A stretch of 64,000 nt of DNA from Hyaloraphidium curvatum (Eukaryota; Monoblepharomycota; Hyaloraphidiomycetes; Hyaloraphidiales; Hyaloraphidiaceae), in assembly GCA_025558095.1 (NCBI GenBank), contig JAIVFI010000033.1, positions 124,001 to 188,000 of the forward strand. Reading direction: 5' to 3'. Below, piece by piece: positions 32,524-42,329 of the stretch; within the stretch, counting starts at the first letter, position 1; every line of letters begins with the position of its first letter. A program made the position numbers and the translations under genes. The notes below the pieces were generated by a model, which did no database searches, had not been told where the DNA came from, and was given only the letters and a program-made list of their open reading frames with translations.

Positions 32524-33411
32524 CTAGTGGTCCGCCCCTGCTGCAGATTGCGACTCTGGATCGGAGGCGCTTCTGTAACTCCCGTCCCCAAACTCGACAA
32601 ACCGGTTCCCCTCCTCGTCGAACCAATAATCGTTCACTTTCTCCGAGAGACGGCGGACGATTTTGAGTGCTTTCTTGGTCTCCTTCTTCGCCGATCCTTC
32701 GCCATGTGAGACGTCGATCGAGCGCAACCGCGCTTCGTATGCCGCGAGAACCCGGCCGGGGCCCATGATCCTTTCCAGATCGCGCATCATCAACACGATG
32801 CGCGGGTCGGGAGCCTCGGAGTGGAGAAACAAGAAAGCCGCGGTCCGGCAAAGGTCGAGGAGCTCGGCGGGCGCAGTGCCGGAAACGACGTCCTCGGCCG
32901 TGACCCTCAGGAAAAGAAACAACCTCCTTCCGTCGCTGAGACGGTAGACGACGTGGCTCCCCTTGTCTTCGCACCGCAAGACCCTTGGCCAGAGCCAGTG
33001 ATCGAGCGCCTCCTCGAACAGTGCGAGCAAGTAGCCCTTCGACAAGGCTGGATCGACACGTCCGTCAACAAAGACATAATCCCGCACGAAAGGCGTGTAC
33101 GGGTAGGAAAATGCCAAAGGCCGGACGTCAATGGCCGCGTCGCAGAAGACGAGAACTTTGTCTCTGCCGCCACGCGGAACCGCATCCTCCGGAAGCAGCG
33201 ACGAAGGTGCGGAGCTCTGCGAAATGCGGAGTATGCGCGCGACCGGGGACGGAACTGCAGAGGTGAAGTCCGTTGCCGCCGAGTCTGGGCCGAGTTCGAA
33301 AGCCGCCGCGGCAGCGCGAGTTCCCCGGCCTCCGGCGGCCGCCGTCGGCAACGAGCTGTCTTCCATTTCAGTGTCGTCCTCGGGACGAGCGTCGTTGTCT
33401 CCAGACGCCAT
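32524..33411 (-). CDS. Hypothetical protein, BTB/POZ-type resemblance weak
   Basis: A single exon of 295 residues. I do not recognise a domain with certainty. The N-terminus is acidic and Ala-rich. The middle is a compact mixed region (DKVLVFCDAAIDVRPLAFSY, GYLLALFEEALDHWLWPRVL, AFLFLHSEAPDPRIVLMMRD). The C-terminus is charged and ends with YWFDEEGNRFVEFGDGSYRS. A BTB-like fold was considered but the key motifs are missing. The start at 33411 was preferred over a Met at 33486 because the latter adds a short basic leader not needed for a cytosolic protein. Confidence 0.55.
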   Translation of the reverse strand: MASGDNDARPEDDTEMEDSSLPTAAAGGRGTRAAAAAFELGPDSAATDFTSAVPSPVARILRISQSSAPSSLLPEDAVPRGGRDKVLVFCDAAIDVRPLAFSYPYTPFVRDYVFVDGRVDPALSKGYLLALFEEALDHWLWPRVLRCEDKGSHVVYRLSDGRRLFLFLRVTAEDVVSGTAPAELLDLCRTAAFLFLHSEAPDPRIVLMMRDLERIMGPGRVLAAYEARLRSIDVSHGEGSAKKETKKALKIVRRLSEKVNDYWFDEEGNRFVEFGDGSYRSASDPESQSAAGADH

Positions 33412-33567
33412 GTCTGTCCGGTGGCGGCTGTATGACCGGACCGGTGACGCGTTGCGAACAACTCCTCGGACCAAACCGTTGACCAAAGGGCGGCCAGATT
33501 ACAAATGTACGACGCCAAAAACTCCACTTCCATGAATCGAGCATCTCTTTCTACATCAAGCGACCCT

Positions 33568-34592
33568 CTAGTCCTCATCTTCGTCGTCCTCATCCTCGTC
33601 CGCGGAACCCGATGCAGAAGGCACGGGATGGTCCAGTTGGAGCAGTTTTCGATGGAAGATGGCCGCATGGAAAGCTGCAAGGCCTTCCGGGTCCTGGGAA
33701 CGCCAATAGCTGTGAGACACGAGCACAGTGCTCAGGGAGATCACAAACCGAGAAAGCTTTGCTGCTCGTCAGCGCGGGGCCGGCTTTCGCGCGATCCGCC
33801 CACTCTCCGAGTCCCTTCACGATCTCTCCCGACGTTAGAGCTGTCTCTGGACCGTCCCAAGAGGCAAGGATGTAACCGTCGCCCTTTTCCACCTCCTTAA
33901 TGTGCCGCAGAGAGTGAGACGGACGAATCACACAGACCCAACGAAGTCCCGACCTTCTCAGCATCTCCATCCGAGTGCCAGCGCGTCGTGGTCCGGGACT
34001 CGCAGCATTCCCACACATCAATAAGCCCCGTCGTGTTGGCGTCCGCCTCAAGCTCCAGCACGATGACGTTCGTCAACGAGATGGTAGATTCCGGCAGAGA
34101 CGGCAAGAAAGAGGAATGAAGAATGAGCAGAGATAGACCAAGGGCCTTGAAGGCTTCCTCGGACGGCACGGAAGGCGGGAGAAGGACAGGAACGCCGCCT
34201 GCAAAGGCACATTGAGCGCTAGTCAAGCAGAGTCACGTCCTGGGAGCCTCACCGGCCTTGATGATGCCGAGGCAGCAGATGGCAAACTTGCACGGGGAGA
34301 ACTCGCCGCCCCACACTCCGATTCGCGGGGGTTTCCCCTTCACCAGCGCCGTCCCAACGCCAAACTTCCTCATCGCGCCGGCAAAAGTTGTGCTCTTGTC
34401 CCGAACCTCGCCGAGCGTCAGCTGCATGCCGGACGGAGGCGGGTCGCGGAAAGCAACGACGCCGGCATCGTGCTTCGCGAGTTTGCCGAGGATGAAGGAG
34501 TGCAGGTCCAGCCCCGGCCCGAGAGAGTCCGTGGTAATTGTCCTCTCCCCCTTCGGGCCTTTGCCCTTGCCGCCCTTCCGAGTGGTCGACAT
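33568..34592 (-). CDS. Truncated ANL (adenylate-forming) superfamily-like protein
   Basis: Four exons (34592-34253, 34198-33954, 33895-33749, 33693-33568) give 285 residues. The first 150 residues follow the N-terminal subdomain of acyl-CoA synthetases: MQLTLGEVRDKSTTFAGAM (like the YTY-E-L segment), RIGVWGGEFSPCKFAICCLG and IKAGGVPVLLPPSVPSEEAF. The adenylate-binding loop (TSGTTGxPKG) is not present, although ILASWDGPETALTSGEIV lies where it would be. There is no C-terminal lid domain. The protein ends in an acidic tail (ADEDEDDEDED). It is therefore unlikely to be an active ligase and may be a scaffold or a remnant. All four exons use neighbour-like codons and splice in phase. Confidence 0.6.
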
Positions 34593-35029
34593 GGCGGCGC
34601 GAAGTGAACGCGGCAATGCGAGATCAGCCGCGCCGACGCGACTTCCTCGGCCGCGCAGCCCTTGGGCCCCCCCGTGCGACATCACCAAACATCGCCGAGA
34701 GCTCAACTCGATTCAGATCCATAGCGCATCGAAGCTGATGGCTACGATTCTATGCCCTTTTATTGGACCCAAACAGCGCTTTTCAAGAACGGTTAAGTTG
34801 ACGCTGGCCGAAACCGCGCTGGCAGCCAAGAACCAAGTCGAAGATGAACGGAGCAGATCAGTGCTTGCCACATCAAGACCGATCTGTTCAGATGAAGCAC
34901 ACGTTTCTCGAAAAAGCACATCTTTTCCAGCTTGCTCGGGTATCTGGGCGGAGTGATCGGCGGCGGCTCAATCCGCCTGTCCCCCACGTTGCCACAACAG
35001 TTTGAGTCCGCCATTTCCCCTGGAGGATA
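34593..35029. promoter_or_regulatory. Divergent promoter region
   Basis: 437 bp between the starts of the ANL-like gene (minus) and the MFS transporter (plus). The sequence is AT-richer than the genes beside it. No distinct motif was recognised. Confidence 0.45.
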
Positions 35030-36627
35030 ATGACGGCAGCCGAAAATCCTTCCGATGGAAGTGCTTTGCCCGAGGCCTCGGCCTCCGCCGCGGACGTCGG
35101 CTCGGAGCACCCCGTTGTCGTCCACCATGTTCGTGAAGCCGCGCCTCATTCTGTCGAGCTGCAGGAGGCGCTGGCGCCGTTCGCACCGGTGGTCCTCGTC
35201 GACGAGCGCGAGTCTGTTGTTGAGCAAGCCGTGGACGACGGGAAGTTGCACAAACGTGCGGACGGGGACCTTGAAGTCGACGAGTACCCCCCGAACGTCG
35301 GGGCCGACGTCGTGGTGGTAGATTCGATGCCAGACGGTGGCTACGGATGGATTGTCGTTGCCTGCGTTTTTCTCTTCAACTTTTACACCATCGGAGTGCA
35401 GCAATCCTATTCCATCTTCATTGGTTACTACTTGAACGTGCTCTTTGCGGGGACAGTCAACGCGAGCCAGGTCTCGCTGACAGTGTCGATGATGTCTGGA
35501 TTCTCCTTCCTGTTGGGGCCCTTCGTTGGCCGCTTGACGGACCAATACGGACCGCGGCTAGTGAGTCGGCCTCTCTTGCCTTGATCGTGGCTCGCCTGAC
35601 CGTCCGTCCCCGCGTGATCAAGACCGCACTGATTGGCGTGGTTCTGATGGTGATTGCGAACGTCTCGGCCTCGTTCTGCACCACGATACAGACCATCTGG
35701 GTCACGCAGGGCATCCTGTTCGGGATCGGGTGCTGCTTTGCGCAGAACGCAGCCGTATCTGCTCCGGCACAGTACTTTTCGAAGCGCTTGGCTATGGCTT
35801 TTGGCATTGGAATTAGCGGCAGTGGCATCGGCGGCCTCGCGTTCTCGTTCATCACCGCCGCGCTGCTGAGCAACCTCGGATCGCCGTGGACCCTGCGGGT
35901 CTACGCAATCATCAGCGCCGGAATGCTCTTTCCTGCCGCACTCTTGCTGCGGCGGCGGGTGAAACCGCCGAAGGACGCGGCAAAGACGCCTTTCTTCAAC
36001 GTCTCCTTCTTCAAGAACGCGCAGTTCCTTCGCCTCTTTGCCGGCGCGTTCATTTGCTGCATGGCTTTTCCCGCGCCCTTCTTTTTGCCCAGCTACGTTT
36101 ATGACAAGGGCATGGATCCCTCGATCGGAACAAATTTGGTGGCCGTGACCACGGGCCTTAGTGCCGTCGGCACTGTTCTCGGCGGCCTTGCTGCCTCGCG
36201 CTTCGGGACGCTGAACGTCTTTGTCGTCAGCCAGCTGTTTGCGGCCCTGTCCACGTTCATGTTCTGGATACCTGCGGGGACGAACGCGGCGCTGCTCTAC
36301 TTTTACGCCGCCTTTTGGGGCATCTTCTGGGGCCCTTTTTTCTCTCTGCTGGCGTCCGCAGCAGCTGTTCTCTTTGTGGACCTGGGGCCGTTCCCCGTGG
36401 TGATCGGATCTATATATCTTTCGATCTGCTTCGCCTTTTTTGCCAACGGCCCGACCATGGGCGCTCTAATTGACGCTGGAGCAGTCTATGACTCGTCGGG
36501 AACGCGTGTATCGAGCAACTATGTCTACGCGCAGATTTTCTGTGGATCAATGTACTTGCTTGGTGTGCTTTTTCTGGCCTGGGTGAGGTTCGTGCGGGCA
36601 AAGTGGAAGCTAGTCGCCAAGGTATAG
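35030..36627 (+). CDS. MFS monocarboxylate-type transporter
   Basis: Two exons (35030-35560 and 35623-36627) give 511 residues. A cytosolic N-terminus of about 100 residues leads to the conserved PDGGYGWIVVACVF, the hallmark of the monocarboxylate porter (MCT/SLC16-like) family. About twelve hydrophobic segments follow, including VGRLTDQYGPRL between TM2 and TM3 and the IGGLAFSFITAALL region of the N-half. The intron acceptor is AAG rather than CAG/TAG, but it is the only phase-correct option that joins GPRL to TALIGVV. It probably carries a monocarboxylate or another small acid across the plasma membrane; direction and substrate are unknown. Confidence 0.88.
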
Positions 36628-36886
36628 AGGGGGCTTCTGGCGGCCGCGAACACATACTTGACGGATAGATCCTAACGACATTTTGCTTTACGGGAGCGAA
36701 GAAATGCTTTACATGAGCAGTGCGGCTGTGCAGGTGCACGGGGGATCGGAGCGGGCTGGTATGTAGCGGCGACACCCGAGCACGAGGTCACCTCGTGCGC
36801 GCGAGACGGACGTCGGGACAAGAGTCCCTGAAATCGCTCCGCATGTAAATGACGGCCTGCTGCCGGGCGAATCGGAGCACGGCGCG
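36628..36886. other. Intergenic spacer
   Basis: About 260 bp between two plus-strand genes. Nothing specific was recognised. Confidence 0.35.
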
Positions 36887-37908
36887 ATGACCAGTTCGCC
36901 GCTCGTGCCGGTTTTGCGGCCTCTCGCGAAGCGGAGCAACGTCGTTCGCTTCCTCTACTCCCAATTCTACGATCCCCAGCGCTCCGCACCCCCGGCGTTG
37001 GCTCCAACTTTGGTTCCTTTCCCAACGCCGGAGACGGTGAGTACGGCCGAGTCGTCCACAAGGTCCGCTGTACGAAAGCGAGACTGGGGAGCAGGTCAGA
37101 CAAGAAGTCCTGGATAACTTGGAGCTTCGAGTTCGCTACAACTGGCCTTTCGGTCGGTGCTCCTCCCACGTATTTCCTCTTTCAGGCCGTTGATAGCCTG
37201 ATTGCAAGGCTACAAGAAAGGGGCAACGATCTCTTTCGAGCAGATCAGGACGCGCTTGCCCAAGACGCTCGCGCTGTACCGCTCCCTTCCGGCTTTTCTT
37301 TCGCCTGTCTTGGGCGGCCAGACTGTGGAGTGCACCAAGGACGATGACCTCTCCTCATGTTCGGTGCTCGTTTACGAAGACCCCGGCGATACAATCTTTT
37401 GGCATTACGACAACAACTTCTACAGGAAAGGAAGCGTATGATCGAGGGAAGCTCATGATGTCTAACCTCGAGGCCGCGCTGCAGAGGTCGTCACTACACC
37501 GTCTTGCTCCCGATCGTGATCCGAGGTTCGGACACGCGGTACGAGTTCATGGAGTGGGAGACCAACAAGGTGGCTAGCCTGGAGCTGGAGGAGAACCAAT
37601 TGATGGCATTCGAAGGGTACTTAACCTGGTTTCGGCCACTATCGAGCCTCACAAGGCACCTGATCAGGGACAAGATCTTCCATCGGGCGACGCCCCAGAC
37701 TCGAGGCCTCCGGATCGTGCTCTCTATGACGTACACCACGGATGCCCTGGCAGAACATAGGGCAGACACGGCAAGGAGGTTCAAAGACGTCGCGTACTTC
37801 GGTCTGGACGCGGTGGGGCTCGGCAAGCTGGAACGCCTGGTCTTTGGCGAGAGGGCGACGACGAGCTTCATGAGGCCGAGCTCCGTTGATAAGCTCGTTG
37901 GGAAATGA
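36887..37908 (+). CDS. 2-oxoglutarate/Fe(II) oxygenase-like protein
   Basis: Proposed exons 36887-37036, 37095-37152, 37209-37433 and 37487-37908 (284 residues). The jelly-roll core shows an H-x-D pair in TIFWHYDNNFY, strands HYTVLLPIV and LMAFEGYLTWF, the distal His in DKIFHRATP and an Arg a few residues later (LRIVLSMTY). That order is typical of non-heme 2OG-Fe(II) dioxygenases. The third intron cannot be built with a GT donor; a GC donor at 37434 (A|GCGTATG) with acceptor CAGAG at 37486 keeps phase and normal length. The start Met is plausible but not fixed by a motif. Confidence 0.65.
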
Positions 37909-37973
37909 TACCCTAGTGCTGTTTGGAGAGATTGCAGGCGGTAGCACGCCGATTTCCCGCGCCGCCTGAGCGA

Positions 37974-38204
37974 TCAGGTGTCCCAGGCGACGTCGGGCAG
38001 CTCCATGATGAGCTTGATGATCAGCCGCTCCTGCAGGATCTTGTGCGGCTGCCAGGCGCAATGCGTGCGTGTTTCGGCTGGTGGGGATATCGGCCCATCA
38101 CTACTCAGGGCCAGGCCACGAAACAAACGTGCCCGGCCGTTCCACGCATCGCTGCTAGAACCGGCTGCCGTCGCGTCTGCGGGGTCGTAAAGAGCTCCTT
38201 CCAT
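37974..38204 (-). CDS. Possible small protein, 48-76 residues
   Basis: A continuous frame from Met 38204 to the stop at 37974. The two ends (MEGALYDPADATAA and PHKILQERLIIKLIMELPDV) have the codon bias and composition of real protein, while the middle does not. A stop-free 84-bp intron (donor G|GTTCTAG, acceptor CCACCAG) would remove most of it and leave 48 residues. It sits between a convergent gene and a divergent gene with no overlap. No family was recognised. Confidence 0.35.
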   Translation of the reverse strand: MEGALYDPADATAAGSSSDAWNGRARLFRGLALSSDGPISPPAETRTHCAWQPHKILQERLIIKLIMELPDVAWDT

Positions 38205-38268
38205 TACTCTGCAGCAACTTGCGGCCACCTCGGCTCGGACGTAGGAAGAGCACGCGAGGCCCGTCAAC

Positions 38269-39250
38269 ATGTCGACGCTCAGATGGGCCGCGGTCGCCCT
38301 CTTCGTTCCGCATGTCGCCATGACCCTGTACATGGCCCTCCACCCGCAATGGGGCCTCCTCGACGCGGACCTCATCGGAGGGATCAACTTTGTGACCTGG
38401 CTGCTCTTTGCCTACGTGCACCACCTGTCGATGTCGCGCAGCGCGGCCGAGGTCGTCGCCATGTTCGCCCTCCAGGCCTTCGTGGTCTGGTTCACTTGCT
38501 ACGTCGACAGCGTGCTCAAGTTGGACTGGTTCTTCGGACCCCACACCTACCATGAAAAAGCCCTATATGCTGGTTGGGTTGGACCAGTTCCAGTCTATGC
38601 AACGCTTGCAATGTATCCGGTACGCTCGTCGTCGTTTTCGTGCTCCATATGACCGTGTTCTGACCTCGAACGGCATCTTGCAGATGTGCTACGCCTCCAT
38701 GGTCCTCACGGACCTGCTGTTCCCGCCGTCGGCCGCTGCTTCCCCTCTCATGTCGTTTTTTTTGCTCCCCATCATCGATAATCTCTACTTCACGGGCTGG
38801 GACGTGGTTATTGATCCCATCGCCTCGTTCGAAGGCGTTTACGTCTGGGAGTCGCACCAACCGTTCCCCTCGCAGGACGCCGACGGCACGCGCCACTCGC
38901 GCGGCTTCAATATGGAGAACAACTGGTTCGGCGTGCCATACCCGAACTACTACACTGGTTGGCTAGCGAGCTTCTTCTGGATCTACCTCGGCACGCGCAT
39001 GGTGCGGCAGTACTACGGCGGCGGGCCCCGTGCCGAGGGCTCGGTGTACGAGCTCCTGCCCCTCCTTTCCTACGCCGTCAACTGGCTCTGGTGCTCTTCG
39101 ATCGCCCTGTTTGGCAAGGTCGGCAATCCTGGGCTGGTTCTGGTCGGGATCTGGGCCATGGGCATGCCTTGCCTCCTCGCGTTCGCGGGCTGGTTGTCGA
39201 GGCCTGCCGCCGTCAAGGCCAACGGTAAGGCGAACGGCAAGGCGCACTGA
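38269..39250 (+). CDS. CruF/DUF422-like membrane protein
   Basis: Two exons (38269-38619 and 38684-39250) give 305 residues with about seven hydrophobic segments (WAAVALFVPHVAMTLYMAL, GINFVTWLLFAYV, VVAMFALQAFVVWFTCYV, MCYASMVLTDLLF and others). The C-terminal half keeps the pattern of carotenoid-biosynthesis CruF proteins (PF04240): a GWDVVIDP segment, then VYVWES, and NWFGVPYPNYYTGW. CruF hydrates the psi-end of carotenes in bacteria; here the role is only inferred, and a general lipid-hydratase function is equally possible. The intron is phase 0 with a GTACGC donor. The tail (KANGKANGKAH) is short and basic. Confidence 0.6.
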
Positions 39251-39519
39251 TTGGACTGGCTCTGATCCTGGATGAGTTTGTGTTGGATCGTGGATGTGGG
39301 AGGATCGGGACGGCAGCTACGTCACGGACGCGGACGCCAAGACGACAGTGGGCGGATCCTGGCGCCGGATTGGTTGATCGGGCAAACGTATTGCTAGATA
39401 GAGCCCTACTGCTAGTCTAGTGGTTGAATCGAGTGGTTTTGGAACAGCATCGCTGAGGGACGAATTCCCTCACGACCTCGCCACTCGAGTCCGAAGTGAC
39501 ACCACACTTCCGAGTCACG
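39251..39519. other. Intergenic spacer
   Basis: About 270 bp. A tRNA-like A-box at 39411-39423 was examined and rejected. Otherwise nothing was recognised. Confidence 0.35.
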
Positions 39520-40238
39520 ATGGCGCCGCCGTTCCTCCGGGATCCCCGTTTCCTCCCTCTGCTCATCCTCCTCGCCCTCCTCATCGGCACCACCGGTGCG
39601 CTCTGCTCCCCGCGCTTCCGGTGCGCGGGACTGACTCCTTCCCGCAACCTCCGTCCCCGCCTCTTCCCGCCCCAATCCCCCGAATTGCCCCCGGCACGAC
39701 GCAGCCAACGCTCTCGTGCTCCTCCCCACCCTGCCTGACCCCATGCCCACGCACTTTGACTCGTCCGGCGCGCCGAACGGCTGGTCTTCCCCGGGGAGCT
39801 TCATCGGAATCTGGTTAGGAGTCGCATGGGGCATCGGCGTCGTGTTCGGGCTGCTGGCGCTGCTTCCCAAGGTTGGCTTTCGTCCATTACGGAAACACCG
39901 TAAAGTTAGGGCTGACCGTCGCCGCCGCCGTTCAGGTTCCACGGGGTTGCGTGAACCTCCCCTCCCGCGACGTCCTGGAGCGCTCCGGCCGCCTCCCGGC
40001 CGTGCTCCGCAAGGTCTCCGCGCTCCTTATTGTCAACGGCTGCCTGATTGTGGCCGTTATCTGGGTCATCTTTGCCCTCAGCGCCGCGGCGGCCGTCGCG
40101 GTGCCGCCGATGCTGCCCGCCGCGTCGGTGATCGTGCCGGTGGTGGTGCTGATCGCCGCCGAGATCGCGGTCATCGTGGGCATATTCTGGATTGTGAACG
40201 AGGAGACGAAGAAGGTCAAGGGGCCCGGATTGCTCTGA
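39520..40238 (+). CDS. DUF1648 small membrane protein
   Basis: Three exons (39520-39595, 39705-39871, 39936-40238) give 181 residues. TM1 (FLPLLILLALLIGTTA) is followed by the DUF1648 signature PTLPDPMPTHFDSSGAPNGW, split from TM1 by a 109-bp intron. TM2 (GIWLGVAWGIGVVFGLLALL), a short loop with VNLPSRD and two more helices follow. DUF1648 is best known from bacterial SdpI-type immunity and permease proteins; in fungi its function is unknown. Splicing is confirmed by motif continuity across both introns. Confidence 0.75.
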
Positions 40239-40485
40239 GCTTCGGATTCCAGTTCATTCTTCTTTGAGTTCGGGGCTCGTCATGACGTTCAGTCGCCTGG
40301 TAAACACCAACGAAGACTGCTTTTCGTGGTGGCATCAGATTTTGGCTCCTCATCTCACCACGTGCCACGTGCTGCGGATTCTGACCAATGCTCCTGACAT
40401 TCACATTTCTCACTCTGTCAAATATGCCTCTCTTATGGATGCGCCATGCCTCAATGTGGATGTACACTGCTGACACAATACTTAA

Positions 40486-41472
40486 TCACTCGTCGACCAT
40501 CAGGCCCATCACGTCCCTTTCCGCGAGCGTCCACGACTCGGATGCGTCGTCCGCGTGCACCTCCCTCCCGGCCTCGAGCTCCTTCAACCTGGTTTCCAGC
40601 TCCACAACCTTGCTTTGGGCCTCTTCCCACGCCGCCCGGATGCCCTCTGCCTCCTTCCACGCCCTCTGGGACTTGTCCAGGGCCTCGTACACCGCAAACT
40701 TGGTGTCGCCATCCCCGAGATCGTAAGCCCACCTCCCCATCGCGTTCCTGGCCGTGATCCGCACCCTCCCAGGCTTCTCCAGCAACGCCTTGACCGCATC
40801 GAGGTTCTCCTTCATGCATGCTGAATGCAGCGCCGCGTTCCCATTCCTGTCCCTAGTTTCCGCGTCCGTCCGCGGATCCTCGAGCAGCAAACGGACCACC
40901 TCGGCATGTCCCGCAGCAGCCGCGACCCCCAAGGCAGCCGCACCCTCGGCGTTGCGCTCGTTTGGATCCGCGCGGCCGTCTTCCAGGAGCAAGCGCACGG
41001 CACGGGCGTTTCCCGTCGCGCAGGGCATCATGAACAGGGTCATGCCCTTGAACCCGTGCTCGACGGAGGCACGGCTGTCGGCGAGGAGGACCTCCATGGT
41101 GTCGGCGTGCCCGCAGAAGCATGCGGCGGCAAAGGGCGTAAGCCCGTCGCGGCTGCGGGCGTTGGGGTCCGCGTTGGGGTCGTGCAGGAGGAGCTTGACG
41201 ATTTCGGAGCGGCCAGATGCGCAGGCGAGCAGCAGCGCGGTCCAGCCGTCCTTCGAGCGCGCCCCGCCGTCGGTGCGCGTGTCGGCGAGGAGCAGTTCGG
41301 CCGCGTCCGCGTGCCCGCGCGAGCACGCGTGCATTAGCGGCGTCCATCCGTTGCCATCTGCGCAATTGGGATCGAGCAGCGTGTCCGCGAGGAGCGACTG
41401 CACGGTTTGCGCGTCGCCGTCGCGGCTCGCCTCGAGGAGGCGGACGCCGTCACCCCAGAGGAAAGGCCACAT
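40486..41472 (-). CDS. Ankyrin-repeat protein with C-terminal coiled coil
   Basis: A single exon of 328 residues. The start at 41472 opens with MWPFLWGDGVRLLEASRDG. Seven ankyrin repeats follow, each with the LL.A...GH/GRxE.V.LLL pattern (for example GWTPLMHACSRGHADAAELL, GLTPFAAACFCGHADTMEVL, GAAALGVAAAAGHAEVVRLL). The C-terminal 70 residues form a charged helix (AWEEAQSKVVELETRLKELE) that could be a coiled coil. It is a protein-interaction scaffold with no catalytic domain. No signal peptide or membrane segment is present. Confidence 0.88.
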   Translation of the reverse strand: MWPFLWGDGVRLLEASRDGDAQTVQSLLADTLLDPNCADGNGWTPLMHACSRGHADAAELLLADTRTDGGARSKDGWTALLLACASGRSEIVKLLLHDPNADPNARSRDGLTPFAAACFCGHADTMEVLLADSRASVEHGFKGMTLFMMPCATGNARAVRLLLEDGRADPNERNAEGAAALGVAAAAGHAEVVRLLLEDPRTDAETRDRNGNAALHSACMKENLDAVKALLEKPGRVRITARNAMGRWAYDLGDGDTKFAVYEALDKSQRAWKEAEGIRAAWEEAQSKVVELETRLKELEAGREVHADDASESWTLAERDVMGLMVDE

Positions 41473-42329
41473 GGTCGCGCGCGGCGAGCGGGAAGAGGGC
41501 GTACTGACAAGTCGACGACCGCAGTTCCGGGCCGAATCGAATGGGCGAGCGCCCGGGAGTCGCCAGCGGAGTTTCCTGGGGACGTGGCACAGCTCGGGCG
41601 GCAACTCGCACTTTTCAAGGCACAACAGTTGCCACGTCTTGCGAGCCACGTCAAACGTCGTCACCGGGCTAACGACGTAACGTCCCGGATGGACGTTGCC
41701 ACGTCGCGATCTAGCCCGAATGCGATTTTTCTGGCCGAAACTCATCGCTAGTTGAACTTCTGGTTCCTGTTTACGTCCGATTTACTTCGCGCGCCGGCGG
41801 CGACGAAGCTGGCTGGCTGTTCCTTGCCGCCCGTTAGCGGTGTACATGGGCAAGCAGCTGGAATTACATTCGTTGCTGAGTGTTAGGTTACTGTGGCTTG
41901 CAAGAACCGCGCGGCCGAGTCGGTGGTTGCCCCCGTCCTTGCCGCTGTACGCCGCACCGGGCCTCTCGCCGTCCCTGGCCGCTCGGAACTGCAAACCTTT
42001 CTGTAATGGCATGAATCGGTGCCGTCTCGTCCACAGAAGGAGCGGCCCGATGGGCACCCTGATCGGTCCGTTGCGGCACCGGGGATTCGGCGGGGACGCG
42101 GACGGGCCCCCAGACATGGGAAACCGCCGGAACAACCGCGGGCATCCGAGACAATTCTCCTTGAAACAGATATCGTACGCGATCCGGAGGGCGCCAGCCG
42201 ACCGATCGCGAGGATGTGGATTCAGGGACGCGATCCCAGATGATGTCGGGGTTCTAGCCCCGGCCGGCTGGCGCCCCCCCTTTTGGCTCGCGAGGACGGA
42301 ATCGGGGAATAGCCGGAGTGCCCATCGCG
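41473..42329. promoter_or_regulatory. Long divergent upstream region
   Basis: 857 bp between the ankyrin gene (minus) and the Fungal_trans-like gene (plus). Open frames here lack protein-like composition. I looked for an upstream zinc-cluster exon belonging to the plus-strand gene and found none. Confidence 0.45.

Noticed and set aside
36672-37169. Minus-strand open frame of about 165 residues opposite the 2OG-oxygenase 5' exons
   Set aside because: Its composition is Arg/Ser-rich without a domain, and the plus strand gives a continuous spliced protein.
39406-39478. tRNA-like segment with an A-box (TAGTCTAGTGG) and a GAGGG/CCCTC stem
   Set aside because: The loop of the T-arm is ACGAATT rather than TTCGAAT, no anticodon stem forms and the acceptor ends do not pair.
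41840-42329. Possible upstream zinc-cluster exon for the gene at 42330
   Set aside because: No CxxC...C pattern of a Zn2Cys6 cluster occurs in any plus-strand frame here.
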